From contig JAHHIG010000021.1 in NCBI GenBank assembly GCA_019358895.1, positions 38,334 to 102,333 of the forward strand: a stretch of DNA of 64,000 nucleotides. Direction: 5' to 3'. Position 1 is the first letter of the stretch, and the number at the start of each line of letters is the position of its first letter. Below the pieces are notes generated by a model. That model was not told the origin of the DNA. It did no database searches and saw only the letters and a list, made by a program, of their open reading frames with translations. Positions 27,820 to 37,396 of the stretch are shown here, in pieces. Made by a program: the position numbers and the translations under genes. This DNA comes from Tildeniella nuda ZEHNDER 1965/U140. GTDB lineage: Bacteria > Cyanobacteriota > Cyanobacteriia > Leptolyngbyales > Leptolyngbyaceae.

Positions 27820-29544
27820 CTACTGAGCAGTCGGATTAGCGCTGATGTAACGAGTCAATGCCTGGTATTTGGGAGCTGCTTTTGGATCTTGTCCAACATA
27901 CTCCAGGGCACCCCACATGCCAAATTTGCTGGGCATACCGACATCATAGTACTGACTAAAAAGTCCACCGCCGACTGCCTTCCAGTTGTTGAGATACTCT
28001 GTATACAGGTCGCCCATCCGAGGGTTACGGTTGACATCGGAGTACAACTTGGTAATTTGAGGCTCGTAACTCCCGAACTGAAAGCTCGTTAAATGTTGCC
28101 CTCCTTCATACGACTGAAGCTTGAGTTTGTATTTACGAGCCAAGTTAGCGGAGGTGACGATCGCGTCTTTGTTCGCACCTTTAATATCTGCTTGCAAAAT
28201 GTCAAGTACCTGATCCTGCGACATTTGAGCAATTTGAGCAGACTTCTCAGCGTTAGACAATATATCCCTACCGTCAAAATAGGGGGCGATCGCATACGAA
28301 TCGGCGTGCTTATAAGCATCTTTCCAGGCAAGCATTTGATCGCCAGACCAGGTGTTGACCGATTGCCCCGCCAACACGCGATCGAGCCGCTTTGTGCCGC
28401 CCATAACGGTTTCAAAAAGCTTGAAAATTTCCACCGATCGCTGCGAGTAGTACTTCGTTCCAGCGAGATATTGGTCGTTGTCTAGCTTTAGCCGAACCCC
28501 TTGATCTCTGGCATAGCCTGCCTGTTCAAACCCGTAATTCCAGACTTCGTTTGAATATTCAACATGGACTTTGAGCGACGGATCAAGTTTGTCGCGCACC
28601 AGCGTCGCAAACTGACGTACGAAATCATCACTCGCTCTAATGGGAATGCAAAACCAGGGTTCAGCATGTAGGGTGTTGGCAAGCTGAATCATATACTCCA
28701 GGGCAATCCCGCCTTCCACTGCCTGAGTTGCAGAAGCGAGGGTCGTGCGCTCCGACCAGTTGGCAAGCTGAGATCCATTCATCCCCTGCCAATCCATAAA
28801 GCGGATGGCTTTGAACTTAGATAGAGCAGCCAGAAACTGTGGGTTGAACGGCTGTGTTTGATAAGTTTTTTCGTGTCCCGGCATGATGAACCGGATGTTG
28901 CGAAGTGGGTTCGCCGGGTTGGTTGCACGCAGGTTGAGAAAAACGCCTTCAGCCTCAGTGGTGACCTTAACCACCATACGACCAGCCGTTTGGCTGACGA
29001 TCGTGAGTCCCTTGCTGCTCATTGCGCTTACGTCCAACTGTCCCTCTCCGTCGTACAGCAGCGTATAGTTTCCAGTTGGATAGTGCCGATCGACATCCAG
29101 TAGCCCAGTCGTCGCATATTGACCCGATCGGAGAGAGGCAACCCAGCCCTCAGGCGTGAGGTTCAATGGACCTCCCTGTGACCAACTTGCACCCTCCGCA
29201 TTGGAAAACCAGGGATGAGCGGTCTTAAAGACATCCACGAACGGTCGTTCCGGACTGTAGCTGGTCAGTTGAGCAAGGTTGATGCCCAAGGGTGAGCGAT
29301 CGTTTTGCTTGCTGCCACGGGCATTCTTAGAGTCACTAGCAGCAATCGTCGCATTATTAGCAAACAGTTGAGGCACGACAGAACCACCGTTGCCCTGAGC
29401 CACGGCACTGACACGATCGGTAGCACCGCTTTGATGGTTAAATCTGGCTGAGTCAGCCAGGTTCGCGTTGATCTGCAATAGTGCGCCAATAAGAAGGATA
29501 AGGACGCTGATGATGGCAGTTTTGTAAATATTTGCTCGTTTCAC
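27820..29544 (-). CDS. Secreted glycoside-hydrolase-like protein
   Basis: This 574-residue protein has an N-terminal signal anchor (IYKTAIISVLILLIGALL) and a low-complexity segment to about residue 80. The remainder fits a beta-sandwich-like part plus a TIM-barrel similar to clan GH-A glycosidases: HVEYSNEVWNYGF contains the Asn-Glu pair typical of the acid/base (Glu333), and QSYEGGQHL carries Glu480 at a plausible nucleophile position. Similar bacterial proteins are annotated as cellulose-binding or hypothetical. It probably acts outside the cytoplasm on polysaccharide. The substrate is unknown and catalysis is inferred from motifs only. It stands alone and is divergent from lysS. Confidence 0.7.
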   Translation of the reverse strand: MKRANIYKTAIISVLILLIGALLQINANLADSARFNHQSGATDRVSAVAQGNGGSVVPQLFANNATIAASDSKNARGSKQNDRSPLGINLAQLTSYSPERPFVDVFKTAHPWFSNAEGASWSQGGPLNLTPEGWVASLRSGQYATTGLLDVDRHYPTGNYTLLYDGEGQLDVSAMSSKGLTIVSQTAGRMVVKVTTEAEGVFLNLRATNPANPLRNIRFIMPGHEKTYQTQPFNPQFLAALSKFKAIRFMDWQGMNGSQLANWSERTTLASATQAVEGGIALEYMIQLANTLHAEPWFCIPIRASDDFVRQFATLVRDKLDPSLKVHVEYSNEVWNYGFEQAGYARDQGVRLKLDNDQYLAGTKYYSQRSVEIFKLFETVMGGTKRLDRVLAGQSVNTWSGDQMLAWKDAYKHADSYAIAPYFDGRDILSNAEKSAQIAQMSQDQVLDILQADIKGANKDAIVTSANLARKYKLKLQSYEGGQHLTSFQFGSYEPQITKLYSDVNRNPRMGDLYTEYLNNWKAVGGGLFSQYYDVGMPSKFGMWGALEYVGQDPKAAPKYQALTRYISANPTAQ

Positions 29545-29953
29545 GCCGCTGTTACGTTCCTAATTACTGCAAGGGTGGCACAGACGCTCCGTCCAGGCTA
29601 ATAGCTGTATCGGCGTTGGTGGTTTCATACCCACGATCGACCGCTTCGCATGAGAGCATGAGACTGATAGTCTGTCGTGTGACCTCAAACCCGATGGCAC
29701 TATAATAGCTGGCTCATCATGGGCAGTCATTGAGCAACGTCGACGGATCGATCGTGCCAGCCGTGACCGTGGCATCGGTCAATTCGTCTCTATAATTAAG
29801 TTTCAGTGTGAAGCTGCGTTTCAATTGTGGTGTTAGTTAAACGCGATCGCGATCGCGCAACCCATAACAATTTGTTCCAGCTTTACATTCGCTCAAGTTC
29901 GCTTTATCTCGACTTCACAGCGTCAGCGCTACATCCATTTCAAACGATTCACC
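29545..29953. other. Divergent region between the GH-like gene and lysS
   Basis: These 409 bp should carry two divergent promoters. No gene, tRNA or clear operator was recognised. Confidence 0.4.
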
Positions 29954-31504
29954 ATGTCTTCCGATCGCTCACAACCCGACGACCAAAGCAAATCCAGCCT
30001 GTCAGACATTCGCGCTACCCGCTTGGAAAAGGCAGAGCAGTTGAAGCAAGCAGGGCAAAATCCCTACGCCTATCGGTGGGACGTGACGCACCATACGGCT
30101 GATTTGCAGTCCAAGTATGCTGAGCTGCCCAGTGGCGAAGAAGTGCAGGTTGAGGTGGCGATCGCGGGACGCATTCTGGCGCGACGTGTCTTTGGTAAAC
30201 TAGCGTTCTTCAACTTGCAGGATGAAACGGGCACCATTCAGCTCTATCTCGAAAAAAGCCGCATTCAAGAGCGCATGGCAGACACGCCCAATGCATTTGA
30301 TCATTTGAAGCAGCTTGTAGATGTGGGCGACATTATCGGCGCAAAAGGCACCATCAAGCGCACCGAGAAAGGCGAACTGTCCGTCTACGTCAACGCATAC
30401 GCCATGCTGACGAAATCTCTGTTGCCTCTGCCCGATAAGTGGCACGGCTTAACGGATGTGGCAAAGCGTTATCGTCAGCGCTACGTCGATCTGATTGTCA
30501 ATCCCGATGTGCGAGAAACCTTCCGCCGTCGAGCGCTCATCACTGCTGCCATCCGTCGCTACCTCGATCAGCAAGGCTTTATCGAAATCGAAACGCCTGT
30601 TCTGCAAACCGAAGCCGGAGGAGCCGATGCGCGTCCCTTCACGACCTATCACAACACGCTGGAAATGCCGCTCTATCTGCGGATTGCGACTGAACTCCAC
30701 CTCAAGCGGCTCATCGTTGGTGGCTTTGAGAAGGTTTTTGAACTGGGTCGGATTTTCCGCAATGAAGGCGTTTCAACTCGGCATAACCCCGAATTCACCA
30801 CGATCGAACTCTACCAGGCATACGCTGACTACCACGACATGATGGCGCTGACCGAAGCGATCGTCGCCTATGCCGCACAAGAAGTGTTGGGAACGCTGCA
30901 AATTACCTATCAGGGCACCGCGATCGACCTGACTCCGCCCTGGCGCAGAGTGACCATGAATGATGCTGTCCAGGAGCAGACAGGTGTGGATTTCAGTCAG
31001 TTCACTGCACTTGAAGACGCAAAAGCAGCGGCAACAAAAGCGGGGATTACGGATATTGCTAGCGTAACGTCGATCGGTAAGCTCCTTAACGAAGCCTTTG
31101 AGCAGAAAGTCGAAACAACGCTCACTCAGCCCACCTTTGTGATGGATTATCCGGTGGAAATTTCGCCCTTAGCAAAACCCCATCGGTCTAAGCCCGGTTT
31201 AGTGGAACGGTTTGAGCTGTTCGCGGTCGGACGTGAACTTGCTAACAGTTTCTCTGAGTTAACCGATCCGGTAGAACAGCGCGATCGCCTGGAAGCTCAG
31301 GCTACCCGTAAAGCCGCTGGCGATCTGGAGGCGCATGGCGTGGACGAAGATTTTCTCACCGCATTGGAATATGGAATGCCTCCCACGGGCGGTTTGGGCA
31401 TTGGCATCGATCGCCTGGTGATGCTGCTCACCGATTGCGCCAGTATTCGAGACGCGATCGCCTTCCCGCTCCTCAAGCCAGAAAAAGCGGATGCAGAGGA
31501 ATAA
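29954..31504 (+). CDS. lysS: Lysyl-tRNA synthetase (class II)
   Basis: This 516-residue enzyme charges tRNA-Lys. The N-terminal OB-fold anticodon-binding domain (about residues 60-165) contains [16 protein letters not shown]. The catalytic class II core shows motif 1 near [20 protein letters not shown], motif 2 in [20 protein letters not shown], and motif 3 in [16 protein letters not shown]. Length and order match bacterial LysS. The ATG at 29954 lacks a strong ribosome site; upstream in-frame sequence does not look coding. It is a single-copy housekeeping gene standing alone. Confidence 0.97.
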   Translation: MSSDRSQPDDQSKSSLSDIRATRLEKAEQLKQAGQNPYAYRWDVTHHTADLQSKYAELPSGEEVQVEVAIAGRILARRVFGKLAFFNLQDETGTIQLYLEKSRIQERMADTPNAFDHLKQLVDVGDIIGAKGTIKRTEKGELSVYVNAYAMLTKSLLPLPDKWHGLTDVAKRYRQRYVDLIVNPDVRETFRRRALITAAIRRYLDQQGFIEIETPVLQTEAGGADARPFTTYHNTLEMPLYLRIATELHLKRLIVGGFEKVFELGRIFRNEGVSTRHNPEFTTIELYQAYADYHDMMALTEAIVAYAAQEVLGTLQITYQGTAIDLTPPWRRVTMNDAVQEQTGVDFSQFTALEDAKAAATKAGITDIASVTSIGKLLNEAFEQKVETTLTQPTFVMDYPVEISPLAKPHRSKPGLVERFELFAVGRELANSFSELTDPVEQRDRLEAQATRKAAGDLEAHGVDEDFLTALEYGMPPTGGLGIGIDRLVMLLTDCASIRDAIAFPLLKPEKADAEE

Positions 31505-31610
31505 CCTGCCTCCAAAGTAGAGTCTTTAGCAACCTCGGATTCGTCCTTGCGGTAGTCACTGGCGGCATAACGGCATCCTAATCTAGGAGTAACGTTCTCA
31601 GGTACTTCAG

Positions 31611-31841
31611 ATGAGCGACTCCGCAGAAAAGCTTCCAGCCAAAGAAAAAACGCAAGCTGAAAAGCTCAAAGATGAGGGGATGTTCGATCCGTTAGATCTC
31701 GTTTCCAAAGGTGGCTACACAGGCAACTCTAGAGAAATCATTGAAAACCCTGCCGTTGCCCCCGAAATGCTCGATCTACCAGAAGACTTGCGTGATGACC
31801 TGCTAGCGCACCCCGACGACAGTCATAAGGCGCTATCATGA
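31611..31841 (+). CDS. Small soluble protein related to the 15213 product
   Basis: This 76-residue acidic protein has no membrane helix. Its centre, GGYTGNSREIIENPAVAPEM, aligns with GGYTVDKEGLLNNYAVEPEM of the 97-residue protein at 15213, so the two are paralogues over about 25 residues. That segment resembles the Psb34/Hlip-type N-terminal arm. The C-terminal part (LDLPEDLRDDLLAHPDD) is different. The protein ends one base before the stop of the convergent oxidoreductase gene. The function is unknown. Confidence 0.7.
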   Translation: MSDSAEKLPAKEKTQAEKLKDEGMFDPLDLVSKGGYTGNSREIIENPAVAPEMLDLPEDLRDDLLAHPDDSHKALS

Positions 31842-31842
31842 C

Positions 31843-32490
31843 TCAGCGTCGCAGGGCTTTCAGCCCCAGATTAGGAAAGAGCTGGCTTGAAACAGCAAAT
31901 TGTACCCAGGCAGTTGCCAGCGTTTCTAGAGTGCGAGCGACCATTAAATTGCCTGCATCCACGGATTCGTAGCCGCATTCTTCGATCAGACCTGCAACAA
32001 CTTGCTTTGCCTCGCTGTCATCGCCGCAGTAGAAAACATTGGGCATATCAGAGCCAAATTGCCTTGAGTCTGAAGCAAGGATTTCAGCAAAGGTTGTGTT
32101 GAATGCCTCCACAACCTTTGCACCGGGTGCAAGCTGTTGAATGATTTCCGCAACAGAAGTCTTTAAGTCAGTCGCGATACCGATTGTCTGCCCGGTGAAA
32201 TCTGGTTGCAGTCCGCTGACACAGGTGATGATGATTTTTCCATCCAGGGAGCCAGCAGTTTGAATTACCGCTTCTAACGTTGGTAGCCAAACTGCCAATA
32301 GAACGACATCGCTGTCTGCTACTGCCGCTTGAACAGTACCAGCTTTTGCCGTTTTCCCTGCTTCTATCGCCAGTTCACGCAGTTTTGCTTCGTCCCGCGA
32401 GTAAGAAAAAATGACGTGATGACCCGCGTTTGCCCAAAGCTTTCCCAGTGCAGCACCCATGTTGCCAGCACCAATAATACCAATTTTCAT
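31843..32490 (-). CDS. NADP-dependent oxidoreductase (F420-reductase-like Rossmann protein)
   Basis: This 215-residue protein starts MKIGIIGAGNMGAALGKLWA, the Rossmann motif of the NADP oxidoreductase coenzyme F420-dependent family. It carries VVEAFNTTF and AGNLMVARTLETLA, as in the short bacterial members that are likely NADPH-dependent reductases of unknown substrate. It is 30 bp downstream of a small membrane protein and probably in the same transcript. An AraC-type regulator is encoded further upstream on the same strand and may control the pair. Confidence 0.85.
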   Translation of the reverse strand: MKIGIIGAGNMGAALGKLWANAGHHVIFSYSRDEAKLRELAIEAGKTAKAGTVQAAVADSDVVLLAVWLPTLEAVIQTAGSLDGKIIITCVSGLQPDFTGQTIGIATDLKTSVAEIIQQLAPGAKVVEAFNTTFAEILASDSRQFGSDMPNVFYCGDDSEAKQVVAGLIEECGYESVDAGNLMVARTLETLATAWVQFAVSSQLFPNLGLKALRR

Positions 32491-32520
32491 TCGTTTCTCT
32501 TGAATCGTTACTTATGACTA

Positions 32521-32979
32521 CTATCGTTCAACCAATTTTTCTTTTCCAGTCAACCAATAGCCGACTACTGCGATCGCGATAGTGACGATCGCTGCGATGA
32601 CATTAGGGTAAATCGAGATGCCCCCGATTTGCGGTTCTTGAACATTGCCCAAAACCGGGTCATTGAGGAAGCCATAAGATGTGCCGGGCCAAAAACCAGC
32701 CGCAATCAGCCCTAGCCAAAAGGCAGAGCCGAGAAAGGCGGCTAACCCCATCGAAAAGCGATCGCTCGTTGGACGCACGTTCAAAATGGCTAAGGCTGCA
32801 CTTCCTAGCGACGCAGCCGCAAAGAACGACATGGCACAGTGAAGCTTGGCATGAGGCAGCCAGGCAGGATTATTCATATGACCATTTGCCAATAGAACAG
32901 CGTCAACTCCGATTGGAACCGTCAGAGTTGAAATCGCAGCGGCAACCAGCAGACCTTTAGCAAGTTTTTCTCGACGCAT
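32521..32979 (-). CDS. Four-helix membrane protein, DUF6640-like
   Basis: This 152-residue protein starts with ATG 32979 (MRREKLAKG); the longer frame from 33051 has an unlikely Ser/Pro-rich extension. It shows four hydrophobic segments, the first two separated by NPAWLPHAKLHCAMSFF, which contains conserved-looking His residues. I recall small membrane proteins of the DUF6640 type with this pattern, without known function. It lies between an AraC regulator and an oxidoreductase on one strand, so a small redox or stress operon is likely. Confidence 0.65.
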   Translation of the reverse strand: MRREKLAKGLLVAAAISTLTVPIGVDAVLLANGHMNNPAWLPHAKLHCAMSFFAAASLGSAALAILNVRPTSDRFSMGLAAFLGSAFWLGLIAAGFWPGTSYGFLNDPVLGNVQEPQIGGISIYPNVIAAIVTIAIAVVGYWLTGKEKLVER

Positions 32980-33180
32980 AGTGGTAGCTTTCGATGGAAT
33001 ATCAGGTGGAGGCACTGAAGTAGAGCTGACCAAAACTCTAGAACGTACCAAAAAGATACGTTGGCTGCGGGATGAAAGATAGGCGTTTCTTGCGAAAGTG
33101 GCGGTTACTTTAGGTCATTCTTGCTATCGTGCGATCACGACCAGCCCCTTAGAGCGCGAAAGCGATCGCAAACTGACGCA

Positions 33181-34032
33181 CTACGGCAATGTTTTACCAA
33201 GCAACTCTCTGGGTGTTACCCCAAAATGCTTCCTGAAATGTTTTGCAAAACGGCTTTGATCAGTGCAGCCAACCAGCAGAGAGATTTCTACAAGTGTATG
33301 ATTCCCCTGATGCAAGAGAACTTTTGCTTTTTCCATACGCTGTTTAAGCACATATTGATAGGGCGCAAGACCGATCGTTTGCTTAAATACGCGACAAAAA
33401 TGATACTGGCTCAAGCCTGACACTGCCGCTAGTTCAGCTAGTTGAAGTGGTTGGTCGAGACGACTGTGAATGTAGTCCTGCACCGTCTGAAGTCGATGAG
33501 CAGGCAAACTTGCTGTGGTCGGTTGAATTTTGGGTTGCAACGCACAGTGATGTCTCAGCAGGTGGATAAGCAACACTTGCATCAGCGATTCAGCGTAAAG
33601 TGAACTGCCCACGCCGCCTGTGTCAAGCTCTGCCTGAAATAAACGCGCGATCGCTTCAAGCTGTGGATCATGCGCCCCAATTGTACTAAGCAACTCAACA
33701 GTGCTTGTATCGCATCCACTCACGTCTTTCGCTGTTTGATTCAGAAGCACTGGGTTAATCACAAACATCAGCGATTCATCAGTACTAGCCCAATCCCAAA
33801 GCCCTGATGTCTTTGCCGGGCAAATCCAGAAGTCTCCTTTGCTTTGAGCTTTTTCAGATGACTGTTCACCAATACGCGTTAGCTTTTGTTGATTGCTGTC
33901 GCTTAACAGAAGGCAAAGCAGATGATCGTTGCATCCAGGAAAATCGAGCGCATTTGGTTCTGAGACATGGCAATCGATCGTTAGTCCAGATAAGCAAAGA
34001 GTGCGGCGCTTAGAAATCCAAGATTCCTTCAT
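33181..34032 (-). CDS. AraC family transcriptional regulator
   Basis: This 283-residue protein has an N-terminal cupin-like sensor part (about 1-170) and a C-terminal AraC DNA-binding domain with two helix-turn-helix motifs. The first is in LQLAELAAVSGLSQYHFCRV, the second in VEISLLVGCTDQSRFAKHF, followed by the family signature FGVTPRELLG. It is cytosolic and probably acts as a dimer. The genes at 32521 and 31843 lie directly downstream on the same strand (about 200 bp away) and are likely targets. The inducer is unknown. Confidence 0.92.
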   Translation of the reverse strand: MKESWISKRRTLCLSGLTIDCHVSEPNALDFPGCNDHLLCLLLSDSNQQKLTRIGEQSSEKAQSKGDFWICPAKTSGLWDWASTDESLMFVINPVLLNQTAKDVSGCDTSTVELLSTIGAHDPQLEAIARLFQAELDTGGVGSSLYAESLMQVLLIHLLRHHCALQPKIQPTTASLPAHRLQTVQDYIHSRLDQPLQLAELAAVSGLSQYHFCRVFKQTIGLAPYQYVLKQRMEKAKVLLHQGNHTLVEISLLVGCTDQSRFAKHFRKHFGVTPRELLGKTLP

Positions 34033-34142
34033 ACAGGTTCAATGAGTTTATCGACATCAAAGATGCGTCGAATAGAAAGTCTATTATCGTAGGCGTTAGC
34101 ACTGCACAATACAAAAAGCGATGCAGAGGGTAGCATAGCAGC

Positions 34143-34964
34143 CTAGTACAGCGCAATCACTAATCGTTTGCGATAGCTCTTTGTTAAAGGATGATCGTCG
34201 CCAAGCAAATCGAAGATTGCCAGCATCGCTTTTCTAGCACCATCATCCCGAAAGCGCCGATCGCTCCTAAGAATAGTCAAAAAACTCTCCAAAGCGGCTT
34301 CGTAGTTTTCCTCAAGCACGAGACTGGCTGCCTGTTGGAAGGCACGATCAAGATCACTGTCGCCTTCTGGCTGTAAGGTAATTTTTTTGAACTGAACGAT
34401 CGCCCTTAGCGTTTTGACGTGAGGCGCATGTGTTTTGTCGTCGTTCTGAATCGTTGCTAACAGTTTCTCAGCCTCGTCAAGGCGATCGGCTTCGATGTAG
34501 AAATTGGCGGCTTCAAGAGTCAAACCGCGATTATCAGGATACTGCTGTAGCAATGCCGCAAGGCGGGACTCAGCTTGATCGACCTTACCGATCGCCGCAT
34601 CCGCATAGATTGCTTCTAACGCCTCATCCAGAGTGGAGGTAATCTGTAGTTGTGCCAAAAACTCACGTAGCTTTGGCTCTGGTAACATGCCGACAAAGCC
34701 GTCTGTCAGGTTGCCATCAACGACCACTCTGACATCGGGAACGCCTTCCACGCCATACGTATGCGCCAGATCAGGATTCTGATCGATATCCACTTTTGCC
34801 AGCACAAAGTCATACTCTTGCGCCAGCGTTTCGAGCAGCGGCTTAAGCATCTGGCAGGGTCCACACCACTGGGCGAAGAAGTCTACCAGAACGGGCTGCT
34901 CGTGGGACTTTTCAAGCACTTCAGCGGCAAACGTTGCCTGATTAACCGAAATTGATGCGCCCAT
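34143..34964 (-). CDS. cnoX: Thioredoxin-TPR co-chaperone (CnoX/YbbN type)
   Basis: This 273-residue protein has an N-terminal thioredoxin fold with the redox motif WCGPC (33-37) and a C-terminal TPR-like region (about residues 115-273). This is the architecture of YbbN/CnoX, a holdase that protects substrates from over-oxidation and hands them to GroEL. E. coli YbbN lacks the second Cys; here CGPC is complete, so disulfide exchange is possible. The start codon overlaps the stop codon of a dps-like remnant (TAATG), a sign of former translational coupling to a ferritin-like gene. Confidence 0.88.
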   Translation of the reverse strand: MGASISVNQATFAAEVLEKSHEQPVLVDFFAQWCGPCQMLKPLLETLAQEYDFVLAKVDIDQNPDLAHTYGVEGVPDVRVVVDGNLTDGFVGMLPEPKLREFLAQLQITSTLDEALEAIYADAAIGKVDQAESRLAALLQQYPDNRGLTLEAANFYIEADRLDEAEKLLATIQNDDKTHAPHVKTLRAIVQFKKITLQPEGDSDLDRAFQQAASLVLEENYEAALESFLTILRSDRRFRDDGARKAMLAIFDLLGDDHPLTKSYRKRLVIALY

Positions 34965-35092
34965 TACTTTGCTTTTGCCTTTTTAGCGGTTTTGGTTGCT
35001 GTTAATTCAGCAGAAGCACCATTGTCATCGGTATCGATCGCGACTGCTTGCCTCTGTGCTTCGAGGAACCACAGACGTTTGTCGAGTGTTCA
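34964..35092 (-). pseudogene. dps: Truncated dps remnant (C-terminal end only)
   Basis: Upstream of cnoX the minus strand encodes TLDKRLWFLEAQRQAVAIDT and then a Lys/Ala-rich tail (TKTAKKAKAK) ending in TAA that overlaps the cnoX start. DKRLWFLEA resembles the last helix of cyanobacterial Dps-type ferritins, and Lys-rich tails are common there. An in-frame TGA directly precedes TLDKRL, and no Dps core (the ferroxidase centre helices) is present upstream. It appears to be the 3' remainder of a deleted dps gene. Confidence 0.5.
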
Positions 35093-35265
35093 CGAAACTC
35101 CTGTCTAGTGTAGAGAAGAAAGTGCAAAAGCGTGCTGTTGCTTTAAAAAACAGGGGATAAATTGAACCACTAACGGTGCTTAAGCAGTCTTAAATGCAGA
35201 AGGTGATCCACTCCGGACGCTTTGAAGTTTGCGTGAAGAACGAACGGTAAGGACTTGCATTCACC

Positions 35266-35451
35266 ATGAACACACCACTTTTCGATCGCGCCATGTTGCT
35301 CAAATTAGTTACCGTCTTTACATTGATTGGTGCGGCTGCGGCTATTTTACCCATTCCTCGGTTTGACACTCAATTCAATGACACTGGGTTTGAGTCGCCG
35401 CTTCAAAAAGAGGCTGCCGTCAAGTTTTCAGCGATCGAGCAGGACTGGTAG
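35266..35451 (+). CDS. Hypothetical small protein with one hydrophobic segment
   Basis: This 61-residue frame contains one hydrophobic stretch, LLKLVTVFTLIGAAAAIL (about 11-28), which could be a signal anchor or membrane helix, followed by a polar tail. A TAAGGA lies about 13 bp before the ATG. I do not recognise a family. It ends 5 bp before the stop of the convergent membrane-protein gene. Confidence 0.4.
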   Translation: MNTPLFDRAMLLKLVTVFTLIGAAAAILPIPRFDTQFNDTGFESPLQKEAAVKFSAIEQDW

Positions 35452-35455
35452 ATAA

Positions 35456-35884
35456 TCACTGTCCCGGTTCGGTCGCCTTCTCTTCAGCAGGCTTACGAGT
35501 TTTCGCTTCAATCTCCTCCAGCGTTTGCAAGACTAAGCGTTTTGCCTGTAGCTGCCAACCCCATTTCTGCACATTGAAGGCGATCGCACCGCCGACAAAC
35601 GTGGCAATGAAATCTAAAGGCTGCATAAACGAAATGCCCAGCAGCAGCCCCAAACCAGCAATGCCCCAAAACGGCAGCGCTACGACCTGTCGCTGATTTT
35701 CCACAATCTGGCTAATCGGATCAGTGGGCAGTTCTGCCAGGAGTGTTTCTTTCACCTGTCGCTGCTCACCCGGAGGCACCGACAAGCCAATCTTTTGCCG
35801 CAGTTTTTCAATCTTGCGGGCATCAGTGCTATATTGCGTCAGTTCGTCCTCCGCCATGAGGATCAAGCGCTCGTATTGTCCCAT
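35456..35884 (-). CDS. Conserved hypothetical membrane protein
   Basis: This 142-residue protein has a helical, charged N-terminal region (about 1-65), two hydrophobic segments (LPFWGIAGLGLLLGISFM and PLDFIATFVGGAIAFNV) and a charged helical C terminus. No catalytic motif is visible and I do not recognise the family. It lies 30 bp downstream of the TPR gene on the same strand and is probably co-transcribed with it. Confidence 0.7.
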   Translation of the reverse strand: MGQYERLILMAEDELTQYSTDARKIEKLRQKIGLSVPPGEQRQVKETLLAELPTDPISQIVENQRQVVALPFWGIAGLGLLLGISFMQPLDFIATFVGGAIAFNVQKWGWQLQAKRLVLQTLEEIEAKTRKPAEEKATEPGQ

Positions 35885-35913
35885 CGACTTCCCCGAAACG
35901 TGACAGAGTTTTA

Positions 35914-37053
35914 TTATCCCTTACTGGACTGCGATCGCCGCATGGCTACGCTACGATTCTGTTGTGCAAGGGCATCATCCGGATGGAGCGCCAACACTTT
36001 CTCGTAACAGGCGATCGCTTCTTCAAAGCGTCCGAGTTTGAGCAAAACCCCACCCAAATTGTTGCGGGCTTTGGGATCGTCAGGTTGTAAAGCAAGTGCC
36101 TGCTCGTAGCTGTCAACGGCTTCTGGAAAGCAGCCCAGGCGATTGAGCGCAACGCCCCGGTTGAACCAGCTTTGGTAGTGCGTTGGTTGCAGCACTAAGG
36201 CACGATCGTAGCTGGCGATCGCGCCCTCATAGTCGCCCAGTTTCAACAAACAACAGCCACAGCCATACGCCGCAGTATGGCTTGGTTGAAAGGCGATCGC
36301 TTTGTTGTAGCCCAGGATGGCATCTTGATACCGACCGGACTGCTTCAGGCACACTGCCCACTGATACCAAGATTCAGCATCTTCAGGGTTGAGTCCCAAT
36401 GCCTTGTCATAGCTGGCGATCGCGGCTGCATAATCCCCCAACCCCATCAGCGCTGCCCCACGACTGCTAAATGCTGCCTGATAATCGGGCTGTAGCTGTA
36501 GCGCCTGGTTAAAATGCTTGATCGCGCTTTCGTATCCCTTGGTGGCATACAGCGCCAACCCCTGGCTGTACCAGGCATCCGCAGAATCCGGTTGCCGTTC
36601 CAGAGCATGATGGAGAGACGCGATCGCTGCTTTGTACTGTCCCGTCATGTAGAAGGCAAGTCCCAAACCATAGTGCGCGTTAGGAAAGTCTGACTGAAGG
36701 GCTAATGCCTGCTGGAAGCTTGCGATCGCACGTTCGTGCTGCCCACTGACCGATGCAGCCCAGCCCAGGCTGTAGTGTATCGACGGCAATGCGGGATTAC
36801 GGACGATCGCCTGCTCAAAACTGGTGATGGCTTCGGCATAGCGATCGAGGCTAATCAAGGCATTACCTTTTTCTGCCCAGGCATTGCTGTGATCAGGCTG
36901 AAATTGCATGACGTGGTCAAAATGGGCAATCGCGGCTTCGTAATCGCCCTGCTGACTCAACGCTAACCCGCGCTGAAAAATGCGTTCAGTTTCAAGGGCT
37001 TCAGTCTTAATCGTCTCAGTCTTAATCGTCTTAGTCTCGGTAATCTGGCTCAT
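35914..37053 (-). CDS. TPR-repeat protein
   Basis: This 379-residue protein consists of about ten tetratricopeptide repeats of 34 residues from about residue 25 onward, for example YEAAIAHFDHVMQFQPDHSN and later YAAAIASYDKALGLNPEDAE. The W/G/Y/A/P positions of TPR consensus are well kept. There is no signal peptide or extra domain, so a cytosolic scaffold or chaperone function is likely. The upstream leader has a repeated 'tctcagtcttaatcgtc' that encodes TETKTIKTET near the N terminus. Confidence 0.88.
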   Translation of the reverse strand: MSQITETKTIKTETIKTEALETERIFQRGLALSQQGDYEAAIAHFDHVMQFQPDHSNAWAEKGNALISLDRYAEAITSFEQAIVRNPALPSIHYSLGWAASVSGQHERAIASFQQALALQSDFPNAHYGLGLAFYMTGQYKAAIASLHHALERQPDSADAWYSQGLALYATKGYESAIKHFNQALQLQPDYQAAFSSRGAALMGLGDYAAAIASYDKALGLNPEDAESWYQWAVCLKQSGRYQDAILGYNKAIAFQPSHTAAYGCGCCLLKLGDYEGAIASYDRALVLQPTHYQSWFNRGVALNRLGCFPEAVDSYEQALALQPDDPKARNNLGGVLLKLGRFEEAIACYEKVLALHPDDALAQQNRSVAMRRSQSSKG

Positions 37054-37396
37054 AGGATGTCAATGCGCCCTTTTGGCAATCAAAAGCAACCCGGATGCTT
37101 CATTGTTAGCATTCCCCAAATGACTCTAATCTCTGCAACATTTGAGCAGAGTGCTTGAAAGCAGCGACGCAAACAGCACAAAATGGAGAGCAACTTTCAT
37201 CACGAGGAACGATTGCCCCTCTATCAGCGCGATCGCACAGCCCACCTGCTGTCAAAATCATCACACCTCAAGCGATCGCCTGCTTCAATCTGCCGCGCTT
37301 CGCTCAACCGTCCCGACACCTGAGATAATACAGCTACAGTCATGTTGGTTAGAACGTGGCTATGGCTCCATCTCAATCTTTAGTGCGATCGTACTC
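37054..37396. other. Divergent region between the TPR and methyltransferase genes
   Basis: These 343 bp contain two divergent promoters. A plus-strand frame runs from 37142 into the methyltransferase, but the Ser/Thr-rich prefix does not look like part of the enzyme. Confidence 0.4.

Noticed and set aside
27604..28092. 162-codon plus-strand frame between metH and the GH-like gene
   Set aside because: Half of it is antisense to the GH-like gene and the remainder crosses a repeat-type hairpin; no ribosome site.
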